DNA of 64,000 nt from Variovorax sp037204085. Its GTDB lineage: Bacteria; Pseudomonadota; Gammaproteobacteria; Burkholderiales; Burkholderiaceae_C. Shown piece by piece: positions 32,848 to 41,078 of this stretch. Every line of letters starts with the position of its first letter. Within the stretch, counting starts at the first letter, position 1. Made by a program: the position numbers and the translations under genes. The DNA is taken from the NCBI RefSeq assembly GCF_037204085.1, contig NZ_JBBCBW010000005.1, positions 62,001 to 126,000 on the forward strand, in the 5' to 3' direction. The notes under the pieces were generated by a model. That model had not been told where the DNA came from. It was given only the letters and a program-made list of their open reading frames with translations, and made no database searches.

Positions 32848-33561
32848 ATGCTGCGAACCATCGACTTAACCAAGCGCTATGGAACGCGCACGGCGCTGCG
32901 GTCGTTGTCGCTGCAATTGCCCGCGGGCCAGTTCGTGGCGCTGCTCGGCCCCAACGGCGCGGGCAAGTCGACCCTGTTCCAGGTGTTGACGGGCATGTTC
33001 GCGGCCGACGAAGGCGAGGTCGAGGTCGCCGGCCATTCGCTGCGCCGCTCGGCCACTGCTGCACTGCGGCACATCGGCGTGGTGTTCCAGCAGATGTCGC
33101 TCGACCTGGACCTGAGCATCCGGCGCAACCTGCTGTTCCAGGCCGACCTGCACGGCCTGCCGCGGCGGCTTGCGCAAGAGCGCATTGCATCGGCCTGCGA
33201 TCGCCTGAACATCGACGCCGACCTCGACCGCAAGGTGCGCGAGCTGTCGGGCGGCAACCGGCGCAAGGTCGAGCTTGCGCGCGCCGGGCTGCACCGGCCC
33301 GCCGTCCTGCTGATGGACGAAGCCACCGTGGGGCTCGACCCGAAATCGCGGCAGGACCTCCTGGCGGCCTTGCGCGCGGACGTGCGCGAACGCGGCGTGT
33401 GCGTGCTGTGGGCAACGCATCGGGTCGAAGAAGCCGAGGAGGCCGATCGCGTGCTGGTGCTGCACAAGGGAGCGCTGCTGGCGGACGGCACGCCGGCGCA
33501 GGTCACCCAACTGCTTGGCGGCGCCACGCTGGAGGCGGGCTTCATCGCACGCACGGCCTGA
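32848..33561 (+). CDS. pedB: ABC transporter ATPase, PQQ-alcohol-dehydrogenase-linked (PedB-like)
   Basis: A 237-residue ABC ATPase with Walker A GPNGAGKST (34-42), Q-loop VVFQQMSLD, signature LSGGN, Walker B LLMDEAT and H-loop WATH. It matches the group specific to PQQ-dependent alcohol oxidation. The related PedA1A2BC system of Pseudomonas putida is needed for lanthanide-dependent growth, so lanthanide or metallophore transport is the likely role. It is the first gene of the operon divergent from xoxF; ATG 32848 fits the family start. Confidence 0.85.
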   Translation: MLRTIDLTKRYGTRTALRSLSLQLPAGQFVALLGPNGAGKSTLFQVLTGMFAADEGEVEVAGHSLRRSATAALRHIGVVFQQMSLDLDLSIRRNLLFQADLHGLPRRLAQERIASACDRLNIDADLDRKVRELSGGNRRKVELARAGLHRPAVLLMDEATVGLDPKSRQDLLAALRADVRERGVCVLWATHRVEEAEEADRVLVLHKGALLADGTPAQVTQLLGGATLEAGFIARTA

Positions 33562-33601
33562 AACAAGAAGAATTCGAGTCAAAGAAAAATGGAGACATCG
33601 C

Positions 33602-34597
33602 ATGCCGCAACTTTCTTTCCTTCAGGGCCCCGGCGCGCTGCTTCGCGCGGCCGCTAGCGCGCTCGCACTGGCCGCGAGCGGCGCCGCGCTGGCGCAAGGA
33701 ACAGCCTACGTTTCGAGCGAGAAGGACAACGCGTTGACCATGATCGACCTGGCAACGTTGACCGTGAAGGGCACCATTGCCACCTGCAAGCGGGCTCGCC
33801 ACATCCAGCTGACGCCCGAGCGCCAGATCATGGTGGCCTGCACCGATTCCAACCAGGCCGACCTGATCGATCCCGCCAGCGGTAAGTCGGTACGGCGCAT
33901 TGCGCTGGGCGACGAGCCCGAGGCCTTCGATCTCTCGCCGGACGGCAAGGTCATCTACGTTTCGAACGAAGACGCGGGCGAAGCCAGCTTCATCGACACG
34001 GCCAGCGGCAAGAAGCTGCGCTCGGTGAAGGTGGGCGCCGAGCCGGAGGGCGTGAAGGTGAGCGCCGATGGCAAGACCCTGTACGTGACCTCCGAGGTGG
34101 CCAGCCTCGTGCACGTGATCGACACCGCCACCGGCAAGGTGGTGAAGAACATCAAGGCCGGCAAGCGCCCGCGGCGCATGGCGATCACGCCAGACGGCAA
34201 AGAGCTGTGGATCACCAACGAGCTGGGCGCCAGCGTCAGCATTGTCTCGACCGCCACCCACGAGGTGATCGACACGCTCAAGTTCGAAGTGAAGGGCGCG
34301 CGCGCCGAAGACATCACGCCCGTGGGCATCCAGATGACGAGCGACGGCAAGCGGGCCTTCGTCGGCCTTGGCCGCGCCAACCACGTGGCCTTTGTCGATG
34401 TGCCCAGCCGCAAGGTGGGCTCGCTGGTGCTGGTGGGAAAGCGGGCCTGGAACGTCACGCTCGACAAGGCGCAGGCGCGGCTCTACGTGGTCAACGGCCT
34501 GAGCGACGACGTGACCGTGGTCGACGTGGCCGGCGCCAAGGCCATCAAGAGCGTTCCGGTAGGGCGCGTGCCCTATGGGCTCGTGATCGTCGAATGA
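33602..34597 (+). CDS. PQQ-catabolism-associated YVTN beta-propeller protein
   Basis: A 331-residue secreted protein with a signal peptide ending ALAQG and repeated YVSSEKDNALTMIDL / YVSNEDAGEASFID / YVTSEVASLVHVID / YVVNGLSDDVTVVD units. Propellers of this family are always found with the PQQ-linked ABC system and correspond to one of the two PedA proteins. A GGAGA ribosome site precedes the ATG. The stop overlaps the next start. Ligand unknown; a surface for metal or protein binding is a reasonable guess. Confidence 0.86.
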   Translation: MPQLSFLQGPGALLRAAASALALAASGAALAQGTAYVSSEKDNALTMIDLATLTVKGTIATCKRARHIQLTPERQIMVACTDSNQADLIDPASGKSVRRIALGDEPEAFDLSPDGKVIYVSNEDAGEASFIDTASGKKLRSVKVGAEPEGVKVSADGKTLYVTSEVASLVHVIDTATGKVVKNIKAGKRPRRMAITPDGKELWITNELGASVSIVSTATHEVIDTLKFEVKGARAEDITPVGIQMTSDGKRAFVGLGRANHVAFVDVPSRKVGSLVLVGKRAWNVTLDKAQARLYVVNGLSDDVTVVDVAGAKAIKSVPVGRVPYGLVIVE

Positions 34598-35784
34598 GGA
34601 TGCGCGCACCGGCACAAAGGTCACTGGGCGCCTGGTTGACGGCAGCGGCGCTCGTGTCGCTCATTGCGCCCGTCGTGGCGAGTGCGGCCGTGCTCAAGGC
34701 CACGCTGATCACGCCCGAAGACGACCCTCGCGTGGAACGCTCGCGGCTCGAACGTGCCTACCTCGGCCATCCGGGCGGACCGCTTTCCGACGGGCTCGAA
34801 GTAGCCCTGGAGGAAGCGAAGTTCGAGCTGGAGGCCGCGGGAACCGAGGTGGCGCTTTCCACCGCGCCGGCTGCTTCCATTGCGGCGGCACGCGCCGCGG
34901 CGGTGGCGGCCGAGAAAGCCGGCGCTGCGGTGCTGCTGACCGACCTGCCCGCCGACTGGACGCTGGCCGTGGCCGATGCCGTGAAGCTGCCGGTGCTGAA
35001 CCTGGGCGACGCATCCGATCGCCTGCGCCAGCAGGATTGCCGCGCCCGCCTGTTCCACCTGATGCCCAGCGAGCGCATGCGCAGCGATGCGCTGGCGCAG
35101 ACGCTGGTGTCGCGCAAATGGAGCAAGCTGCTTCTGCTGGTGGGCGGCAGCCCGCAAGACGCATTGCGCGCGGCCACCGCGCAGGCATCGATCAAGCGCT
35201 ACGGCCTGCAGCTGGTGGCCACCAAGCCGTTCAAGCTCTCGGCCGACCCGCGCGAGCGCGACCTGGCCAATCCGCTGCTGCTCACGGCCGGCAACAGCTA
35301 CGACGCCGTGTGGGTGGTCGACAGCGACGGCGAGTTTGCCCGCACGCTGCCTTACCGCACCGTGCTGCCGCGCCCGGTGGTGGGCGACGGCGGGCTGGTG
35401 GCGTTGGCCTGGCATGCGCAGTTCGAGCGCTATGGCGCGCCACAGGTCTCGCGGCGCTTTGCCAAAGCCACCAAGCGGCCGATGACCGCGCACGACTGGT
35501 CCGCGTGGATGGCGGGCAAGACCCTGACCGCCATCGCCATTGCGGCGCCCAAGGGCCCGAACGCGGCCTGGGCGCAGGCCATTGCGAAGAGCGCGCTCGA
35601 CGGCTCCAAGGGCACCGGCCTGAGCTTTCGCGGCTGGGACGGCCAGCTGCGCCAGCCCATGCTGCTGACCGACGGCCAGGGCGTGATTGCGCAGGCGCCG
35701 GCCGAAGGCGTGCTGCATGCCCGCAATGTGCTCGACACGCTGGGGGCCGATGCGCCGGAGAAGCTATGTCCGAACGCGCGCTGA
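34594..35784 (+). CDS. ABC substrate-binding protein, PQQ-alcohol-dehydrogenase-linked
   Basis: A 396-residue periplasmic protein with a signal peptide (LVSLIAPVVASAA) and a type I periplasmic-binding fold (LLTDLPADWTLAVADAVKLPVLNLGDASD, then KLLLLVGGSPQDALRA). It belongs to the binding-protein family tied to PQQ alcohol dehydrogenases (a PedA-like component). A Cys in RQQDCRARLF is conserved in the family by memory. It overlaps the propeller gene by four bases and pedC by nineteen. Confidence 0.85.
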   Translation: MRMRAPAQRSLGAWLTAAALVSLIAPVVASAAVLKATLITPEDDPRVERSRLERAYLGHPGGPLSDGLEVALEEAKFELEAAGTEVALSTAPAASIAAARAAAVAAEKAGAAVLLTDLPADWTLAVADAVKLPVLNLGDASDRLRQQDCRARLFHLMPSERMRSDALAQTLVSRKWSKLLLLVGGSPQDALRAATAQASIKRYGLQLVATKPFKLSADPRERDLANPLLLTAGNSYDAVWVVDSDGEFARTLPYRTVLPRPVVGDGGLVALAWHAQFERYGAPQVSRRFAKATKRPMTAHDWSAWMAGKTLTAIAIAAPKGPNAAWAQAIAKSALDGSKGTGLSFRGWDGQLRQPMLLTDGQGVIAQAPAEGVLHARNVLDTLGADAPEKLCPNAR

Positions 35785-36653
35785 AAACCAAAACGCCCGC
35801 GGGCGAGCACGCCGAGCCGGCCGCCCGGCGGGGCCTGGGCCACGCGCTGCAGGCGATGCGCGCCATCGTGCTGCGCGAGCTCTACAAGTTCTCGCAGCAG
35901 ACCGGGCGGCTGGTGTCGGCGCTGGTGCGGCCGCTGCTGTGGCTGGCGGTTTTTGCGGCGGGCTTTCGCAACGTGTTCGGCGTGGCGATCGTCGAGCCCT
36001 ACGACACCTACATTCCGTACGACGTCTACATCGTGCCGGGGCTGGTCGGCATGGTGCTGCTGTTCAACGGCATGCAGTCGTCGCTGGCCATGGTGTACGA
36101 CCGCGAGATGGGGCTGATGCGGCTGCTGCTGACGGCACCGCTGCCGCGGGCTTGGCTGCTGTTTTCCAAGCTGTGCGCCACCGCGCTGCTGTCGGTGCTG
36201 CAGGCGCTGGTGTTCGTGATCGTGGCGGCGCTCATCGGCACCGAGCTGCCGCTGCTGTCGCTTGCCGGGCTGCATGCGCTGGTGGCGCTGGCGGCCGGGG
36301 CGCTCATGCTGGGCGCGCTAGGCCTGCTGCTGTCGGTGCATATCAAGCAACTGGAGAATTTTGCGGGCACGATGAACTTCGTCATCTTTCCGATGTACTT
36401 CCTGTCGACCGCGCTGTACCCGCTGTGGAAGCTGCAGGAGTCCGGGGCCGAGTGGGTGTACCAACTGGCGCGCTTCAACCCGTTTACCTACGCCGTGGAG
36501 TGGATCCGCTTTGCGCTCTACGGCAAGGACCCGGGGCTCGCGCCCTACGTGGTGCTGGGCTGCCTGATCGTCTTCTTCGGGTTTGCCTGCTGGGGCTACG
36601 ACCCGCAGCGCGGTTTCGGCGGCCTGACCAAGCGCGGAGGAGGCGGGCCATGA
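35766..36653 (+). CDS. pedC: ABC-2 type permease, PedC-like
   Basis: A 295-residue ABC-2 permease with about six membrane segments (LVRPLLWLAVFAAGF, VPGLVGMVLLFNGM, LLSVLQALVFVIVAALIG, LVALAAGALMLGALGLLLS, FVIFPMYFLSTALYPLW, YVVLGCLIVFFGFACWG). It is the membrane partner of the ATPase at 32848. The ABC-2 fold is more often an exporter fold, which leaves open whether the complex imports lanthanide or exports a ligand. It overlaps genes on both sides. Confidence 0.88.
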   Translation: MSERALKTKTPAGEHAEPAARRGLGHALQAMRAIVLRELYKFSQQTGRLVSALVRPLLWLAVFAAGFRNVFGVAIVEPYDTYIPYDVYIVPGLVGMVLLFNGMQSSLAMVYDREMGLMRLLLTAPLPRAWLLFSKLCATALLSVLQALVFVIVAALIGTELPLLSLAGLHALVALAAGALMLGALGLLLSVHIKQLENFAGTMNFVIFPMYFLSTALYPLWKLQESGAEWVYQLARFNPFTYAVEWIRFALYGKDPGLAPYVVLGCLIVFFGFACWGYDPQRGFGGLTKRGGGGP

Positions 36654-37645
36654 TCGGGCAGGGCGGTTCCACCCGGCGCCGCTGGCTGCGCGATGCGGCC
36701 GCGTTGGCGCTGGGCGCGCTGCCCCTGGCGCGCGCGGCCGCTTCGACCGAGCCCTTTCCCTCGCGCCCCATCACGCTGTGGGTGCCGTGGCCCGCCGGTG
36801 GAGCCACCGACATTTCGCTGCGGCTTCTTGCCGAGCTGGCCTCCGTGCCGCTGGGCCAGACGGTGCTGACCGAGAACCGCGGCGGCGCAGGTGGCACGCT
36901 GGCCATGCCGGTGCTGCAGCAGGCGCGGCCTGACGGCTACACCATCGCGCAGATGCCGCAGCCGGTGTTTCGCGCACCGCACACGCAAAAGGTGCTGTGG
37001 GACCCGATCCGCGACGTGACGCCGGTCATCCAGGTGTCCAGCGTCACCTTCGGCATGCTGGTGGCGGCGGGCAGCCCGGTGCGTTCGCTCGAAGACCTGT
37101 TCGCATTCGCGCGTGCGCGCCCCGGCGAACTGACCATTGCCACCAACGGCATCGGCACCACGCCGCATATGGTGCTGGAAGAGCTGTTCACGGCGCGCGG
37201 CCTGCGCTACATCCACGTGCCATACAAGGGCACGGCCGAGCAACTGAACGCGATTGCGGGCGGGCAGGTGATGGCGGGCGTCAACTCCACGGGCTTCGGC
37301 CCCGCGGTGGATGCGGGCACGCTGCGGCTGCTGGCGATTTTTTCAGGCGAGCGGTCGAAGCGCTGGCCGCAGGTGCCCGTGCTGCGCGAACTCGGCTTCG
37401 ACATCGCGGCCAAGTCGCCCTATGGGCTGGCCGGGCCGCGCGGCATGCCGCCGGCCGTGGTGAAGGTGCTGCACGACGCCTTCAGGAAGGCCATGTTCGA
37501 CCAGCGCTTCAAGGACGAACTGGCCAAGTACGACCAGGAGGTCGACTACCTGGGGCCGGAAGCGTACGCGCAGTCTTGCCGGGAAATCTTTGCGCAGGAG
37601 CGCGCCATGGTGGAAAAGCTGGGCCTTACGCGCACCGGCACTTGA
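36650..37645 (+). CDS. Bug-family periplasmic binding protein inside the Ped/TonB operon
   Basis: A 331-residue Bug-type (tripartite tricarboxylate transporter) binding protein. It starts with a twin-arginine-like RRRWLRDAAALALGALP signal, then SRPITLWVPWPAGGATDI, the NRGGAGGTLA loop and IHVPYKGTAEQLNAIAGGQV. Bug proteins bind carboxylates such as citrate. It overlaps pedC (ATGA) and is 15 bases before the TonB receptor, so it is part of this operon and not a chance neighbour. No TctA/TctB partner is nearby. Binding of a carboxylate or a metal-carboxylate complex is inference. Confidence 0.85.
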   Translation: MIGQGGSTRRRWLRDAAALALGALPLARAAASTEPFPSRPITLWVPWPAGGATDISLRLLAELASVPLGQTVLTENRGGAGGTLAMPVLQQARPDGYTIAQMPQPVFRAPHTQKVLWDPIRDVTPVIQVSSVTFGMLVAAGSPVRSLEDLFAFARARPGELTIATNGIGTTPHMVLEELFTARGLRYIHVPYKGTAEQLNAIAGGQVMAGVNSTGFGPAVDAGTLRLLAIFSGERSKRWPQVPVLRELGFDIAAKSPYGLAGPRGMPPAVVKVLHDAFRKAMFDQRFKDELAKYDQEVDYLGPEAYAQSCREIFAQERAMVEKLGLTRTGT

Positions 37646-37660
37646 AGAGGAGGAGCATTT

Positions 37661-39964
37661 GTGAGCCGACCGAGCAAGCAGCCAAGAAAGAACACCCGCC
37701 GACTGATCGGCCTTGCCGTGGCCGCCGCAGCGTGCCCGATGCCGGGCCAGGCGCAAGAGGCCGCGGCGCAGCCGGGCAGCCTGCCGGCCGTCGAAGTGGT
37801 CAGCACCACCCCCGTGCCGGGCATCGAGGTGCCGAAAGACCAGATCCCGTCGAACGTGCAGACGGCGGACGACCGGAGCCTGCGCCGCGCGCAGAGCCTG
37901 AACCTGCCCGATTTCATGTCCACGCAGCTGCCGAGCGTGAACGTGAACGAGATCCAGGGCAATCCGTACCAGGTCGATGTGAACTACCGCGGCTTTACCG
38001 CGAGCCCGGTGCTGGGCACGCCGCAGGGCCTGTCGGTGTACCAGGACGGCGTGCGCGTGAACGAGCCCTTCGGCGACGTGGTGAACTGGGACCTGATTCC
38101 GAGGGCGGCCATCTCGAGCATCACGCTCTTGCCGGGCTCCAACCCGCTGTTCGGGCTGAACACACTTGGCGGTGCGCTGTCGCTGCAGACCAAGCGGGGC
38201 GACACGCACCCCGGCACCGAGCTGGAGCTGCAGGCCGGCTCCTTCGGCCGCGTGAGCACCGAGCTCACCCACGGGCGCAAGCTGGCCGAGGGCGGGCACC
38301 TGTTTCTCGCGCTCGGCGGGCTCAACGAAGACGGCTGGCGCAACTATTCGCCTTCGCGCGTGCGGCAGCTCTTTGCCAAGGTGGGGCAAGACAGCGGAAA
38401 ACTCTCGTGGGACCTGAGCTTTACCCACGGCGACAACCGCATGATCGGCAACGGGCTGCTGCCCGAGTCGATGCTGGCGCAGAACCGCAGGCAGGTGTAC
38501 ACGCGGCCCGACCGAACCGACAACCGCATGTCGATGCTGACGCTCAATGCCAGCTACCGGCTGAGCGACGCGCAGACGATTTCCATGACCGCCTACACGC
38601 GGCGCTCGCGCTACAGCACGCTCAACGGCGACCTCAACGACGACTTCGAACCGCCCGAGGTCGAAGAAACCGGCGTGGAGAACCGCACCTACACGCGGCA
38701 GCGCGGCGAGGGCGTGGCGCTGCAGTCGACCTACACGGCCGGCATTCACCAGCTGACCTTCGGCGCCTCGGTGGACCGCGCGCGCACGCACTTCCTGCAG
38801 ACCGAAGCGGAAGGCTTTCTCGACGGCACGCGCGCTGTGGTGCCGCAGGAAGAAGCCGAGGCCGACGCACTGCTTGCGGGCAAGAGCCGCACCACGAGCT
38901 TCTATCTTTCAGACCTGATCACGCTGCGGCCGAACCTGCAGCTCAGCCTTTCGGGCCGCTACAACGACACCCGCGTGTCCACCCGCGACGACGGGCGCGC
39001 CTTGCTCGGGCTTTCGACCCAGCTCGACGGCGAAGGCCGCTACAAGAAGTTCAACCCTGCCATCGGCCTCACGTGGCAGGCCACGCCGCGGCTCACGGCC
39101 TACGCCGGCTGGAGCCAGGGCAGCCGTGCGCCAAGCCCCATCGAGCTGGGCTGCTCCGACCCGGCCAACGCCTGCGTGCTGCCCAATGCGCTGCAGTCCG
39201 ATCCGCCGCTCAAGCAGGTGGTTTCGCAGACCTTCGAAACCGGATTGCGCGGCACGCTCGACCATGGGCTGCGTTGGAACGCATCGGTGTTCCGCACCGT
39301 CAACAAGGACGACCTGCTGTTCGTCAGCAGCGGGCTCTCGCGCGGCTACTTCAGCAACTTCGGCCGCACCCTGCGCCAGGGCGTGGAGCTCGGCCTTTCG
39401 CAGCAGAGCGATCGCCTCGACTGGTCGCTGTCTTACAGCTACCTGCGCGCAAGGTACGACTCGCCGGCGTGCCTGGTGTCCGAATCGAACAGCAGCGCAG
39501 AAACCAACCCCGCTTGCACCGGCGAAGGCGAGATCGCGGTGCGCCCCGGCGACCGCTTGCCGGGCCTGCCGGCACACTCGCTCAAGCTCAATGTCGACTG
39601 GCGGATCACGCCCAGCTGGAGCCTGGGCGCGCAGTACCGCGTGTATTCCCGGCAGACCGTGCGCGGTAACGAGAACGGCCTGCACATGCCCGACGGGGCG
39701 GATTTCAGCGGCAGCGGCCGCATCGGTGGCTATGCGCTGCTCGACCTCACCACGCGCTGGAAGCTCGGGCGCAACGTGGAGCTTTTTGCCAAGGTGGCCA
39801 ACGTGTTCAACCGCCGCTATGGCACCGCGGGGCAGCTGGGCCACAACGGCTTTGACGCAAGCGGCGTGGTGGCGTCTCCGGATGCGTGGCGCAACGCGCA
39901 GTTCGTGGCGCCGGGCGCGCCGCGGGCGGTGTGGGTCGGCATGCGAGTGCAGCTCGGCGTCTGA
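37661..39964 (+). CDS. TonB-dependent outer-membrane receptor, candidate lanthanide/lanthanophore receptor
   Basis: A 767-residue TonB-dependent receptor with a signal peptide ending GQAQ, a plug domain (LNLPDFMSTQLPSVNVNEIQ through LFGLNTLGGALSLQTKRG) and a 22-strand-type barrel ending AVWVGMRVQLGV. The start is GTG 37661 with a strong GAGGAGG ribosome site. It is co-transcribed with the PedA1A2BC-like genes and divergent from xoxF, so it resembles LutH-type receptors in role. Ligand specificity cannot be read from sequence. Confidence 0.85.
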   Translation: MSRPSKQPRKNTRRLIGLAVAAAACPMPGQAQEAAAQPGSLPAVEVVSTTPVPGIEVPKDQIPSNVQTADDRSLRRAQSLNLPDFMSTQLPSVNVNEIQGNPYQVDVNYRGFTASPVLGTPQGLSVYQDGVRVNEPFGDVVNWDLIPRAAISSITLLPGSNPLFGLNTLGGALSLQTKRGDTHPGTELELQAGSFGRVSTELTHGRKLAEGGHLFLALGGLNEDGWRNYSPSRVRQLFAKVGQDSGKLSWDLSFTHGDNRMIGNGLLPESMLAQNRRQVYTRPDRTDNRMSMLTLNASYRLSDAQTISMTAYTRRSRYSTLNGDLNDDFEPPEVEETGVENRTYTRQRGEGVALQSTYTAGIHQLTFGASVDRARTHFLQTEAEGFLDGTRAVVPQEEAEADALLAGKSRTTSFYLSDLITLRPNLQLSLSGRYNDTRVSTRDDGRALLGLSTQLDGEGRYKKFNPAIGLTWQATPRLTAYAGWSQGSRAPSPIELGCSDPANACVLPNALQSDPPLKQVVSQTFETGLRGTLDHGLRWNASVFRTVNKDDLLFVSSGLSRGYFSNFGRTLRQGVELGLSQQSDRLDWSLSYSYLRARYDSPACLVSESNSSAETNPACTGEGEIAVRPGDRLPGLPAHSLKLNVDWRITPSWSLGAQYRVYSRQTVRGNENGLHMPDGADFSGSGRIGGYALLDLTTRWKLGRNVELFAKVANVFNRRYGTAGQLGHNGFDASGVVASPDAWRNAQFVAPGAPRAVWVGMRVQLGV

Positions 39965-39986
39965 GCCCGCGGCAGCAAAGGCTCAG
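39961..39986. terminator. shared hairpin between TonB receptor and cbbR stops
   Basis: CTGAGCC (39961-39967) pairs with GGCTCAG (39980-39986) over a 12-base loop. The TGA of the receptor gene and the stop of cbbR both lie inside the stem arms. It is probably a two-way terminator; no U-tract. Confidence 0.45.
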
Positions 39987-40960
39987 GCGGCGCGCCGTGC
40001 GCTGCGCTTCTTTGCCGGGGCGCGCGCCGCAGGCAGCGAGCCCAGCTGATGCTGGATCTGCGCCTGGCCATGCATGCGCAGGTATTCCTCGAACGCCAGC
40101 GCCACCTGCGGCAGTTGCCGCGACGCAAGGTGCATCACGTACCAGTCGCGCACCACGGGGTTGCCGGGCACGGGCAGCACGCCCAGCAGCCCTGCGTTCA
40201 TCTCGAGCACGCAGGTGTGCATCGACAGAAAGGCAATGCCGAAACCCGCGGCGCACATCTGCTTGATGGCTTCGTTGCTCGACAGTTCGGAGCCGATGCG
40301 CAGCGGCAGCCCCTGGTCCTTGAAGAAGCGTTCGACTGTGGTGCGCGTGCCCGAGCCGCGCTCGCGCACCAGCATGCGCGTGTCCGAGAGCATGGCAAGC
40401 GTGGGCTTGGCCGCAGACATGAGCGGATGGCTCGGCGCCGCGAGAAAGGCCATCGGGTGCTTGGCGAAGGCGCTGGAGTTTGTCTTCAGCTCGGCAGGGG
40501 GGCGGCCCATGATGGCGATGTCGATCTCCTGGCCTGCGAGCATGCGGACGATCTCGTCGCGGTTGCCCACCTGCAGTTTCACCTTCACCTTCGGATGCTC
40601 CTTGGCGAAGTTCACCAATATGGGCGGCAGCAGGTATTCGGCCGTGGTGATGGCGCCCACGCGCAGCGTGCCCGAGAACACGCCCTGCAGCATGGCCATT
40701 TCGTCGCCGGCCTCGCGCCACAGGTCGAGGATGCGCCCCGCATAGCCCGCCAGCAGTTCGCCGGCCTCGGTGAGCCGGATGCCGCGGCCCGTGCGCTGCA
40801 ACAGTGGCGTGCCGGCCGATTCCTCGAGCGTGCCGATCTGGATCGACACCGCCGGTTGCGTCAGGTGCATTTCGTCTGCAGCCAGTGAAACGCTGCCGAG
40901 CCGCGCCACCGCGTGAAAGGTGGCGAGCTGGCGAAAGCTCGCGTGCTTGGAAAGAGGCAT
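39983..40960 (-). CDS. cbbR: CbbR, LysR-type regulator of the cbb operon
   Basis: A 325-residue LysR regulator with an N-terminal winged helix (SFRQLATFHAVARLGSVSLAA, DEMHLTQPAVSIQIGTLEE) and a periplasmic-binding-like effector domain. It ends with a basic tail (KKRSARR). CbbR activates CO2-fixation genes in response to metabolites such as RuBP or PEP. It is divergent from cbbL over 118 bases that contain a classical T-N11-A site, the standard arrangement. Confidence 0.93.
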   Translation of the reverse strand: MPLSKHASFRQLATFHAVARLGSVSLAADEMHLTQPAVSIQIGTLEESAGTPLLQRTGRGIRLTEAGELLAGYAGRILDLWREAGDEMAMLQGVFSGTLRVGAITTAEYLLPPILVNFAKEHPKVKVKLQVGNRDEIVRMLAGQEIDIAIMGRPPAELKTNSSAFAKHPMAFLAAPSHPLMSAAKPTLAMLSDTRMLVRERGSGTRTTVERFFKDQGLPLRIGSELSSNEAIKQMCAAGFGIAFLSMHTCVLEMNAGLLGVLPVPGNPVVRDWYVMHLASRQLPQVALAFEEYLRMHGQAQIQHQLGSLPAARAPAKKRSARRAA

Positions 40961-40975
40961 GCAGCGATATTAGGT

Positions 40976-41019
40976 TTCGCAAATGTGAATGTCAAAAGAT
41001 TTAATTTTTCGTAATCTTT
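40976..41019. promoter_or_regulatory. CbbR operator region upstream of cbbL
   Basis: AAAGATT-N11-AATCTTT at 40995-41019 is a perfect 7-bp dyad with the T-N11-A spacing of LysR-type sites, 60-84 bases before the cbbL ATG. A second TTC-N8-GAA dyad lies at 40976-40989, nearer cbbR. The pair fits a recognition site plus activation site. The stretch is markedly AT-rich against its surroundings. Confidence 0.7.
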
Positions 41020-41078
41020 CATGCGGCCTACATTCACTTCACCGACAGCACCAAACCCTTCTTTTCGAGAGGCACTCC

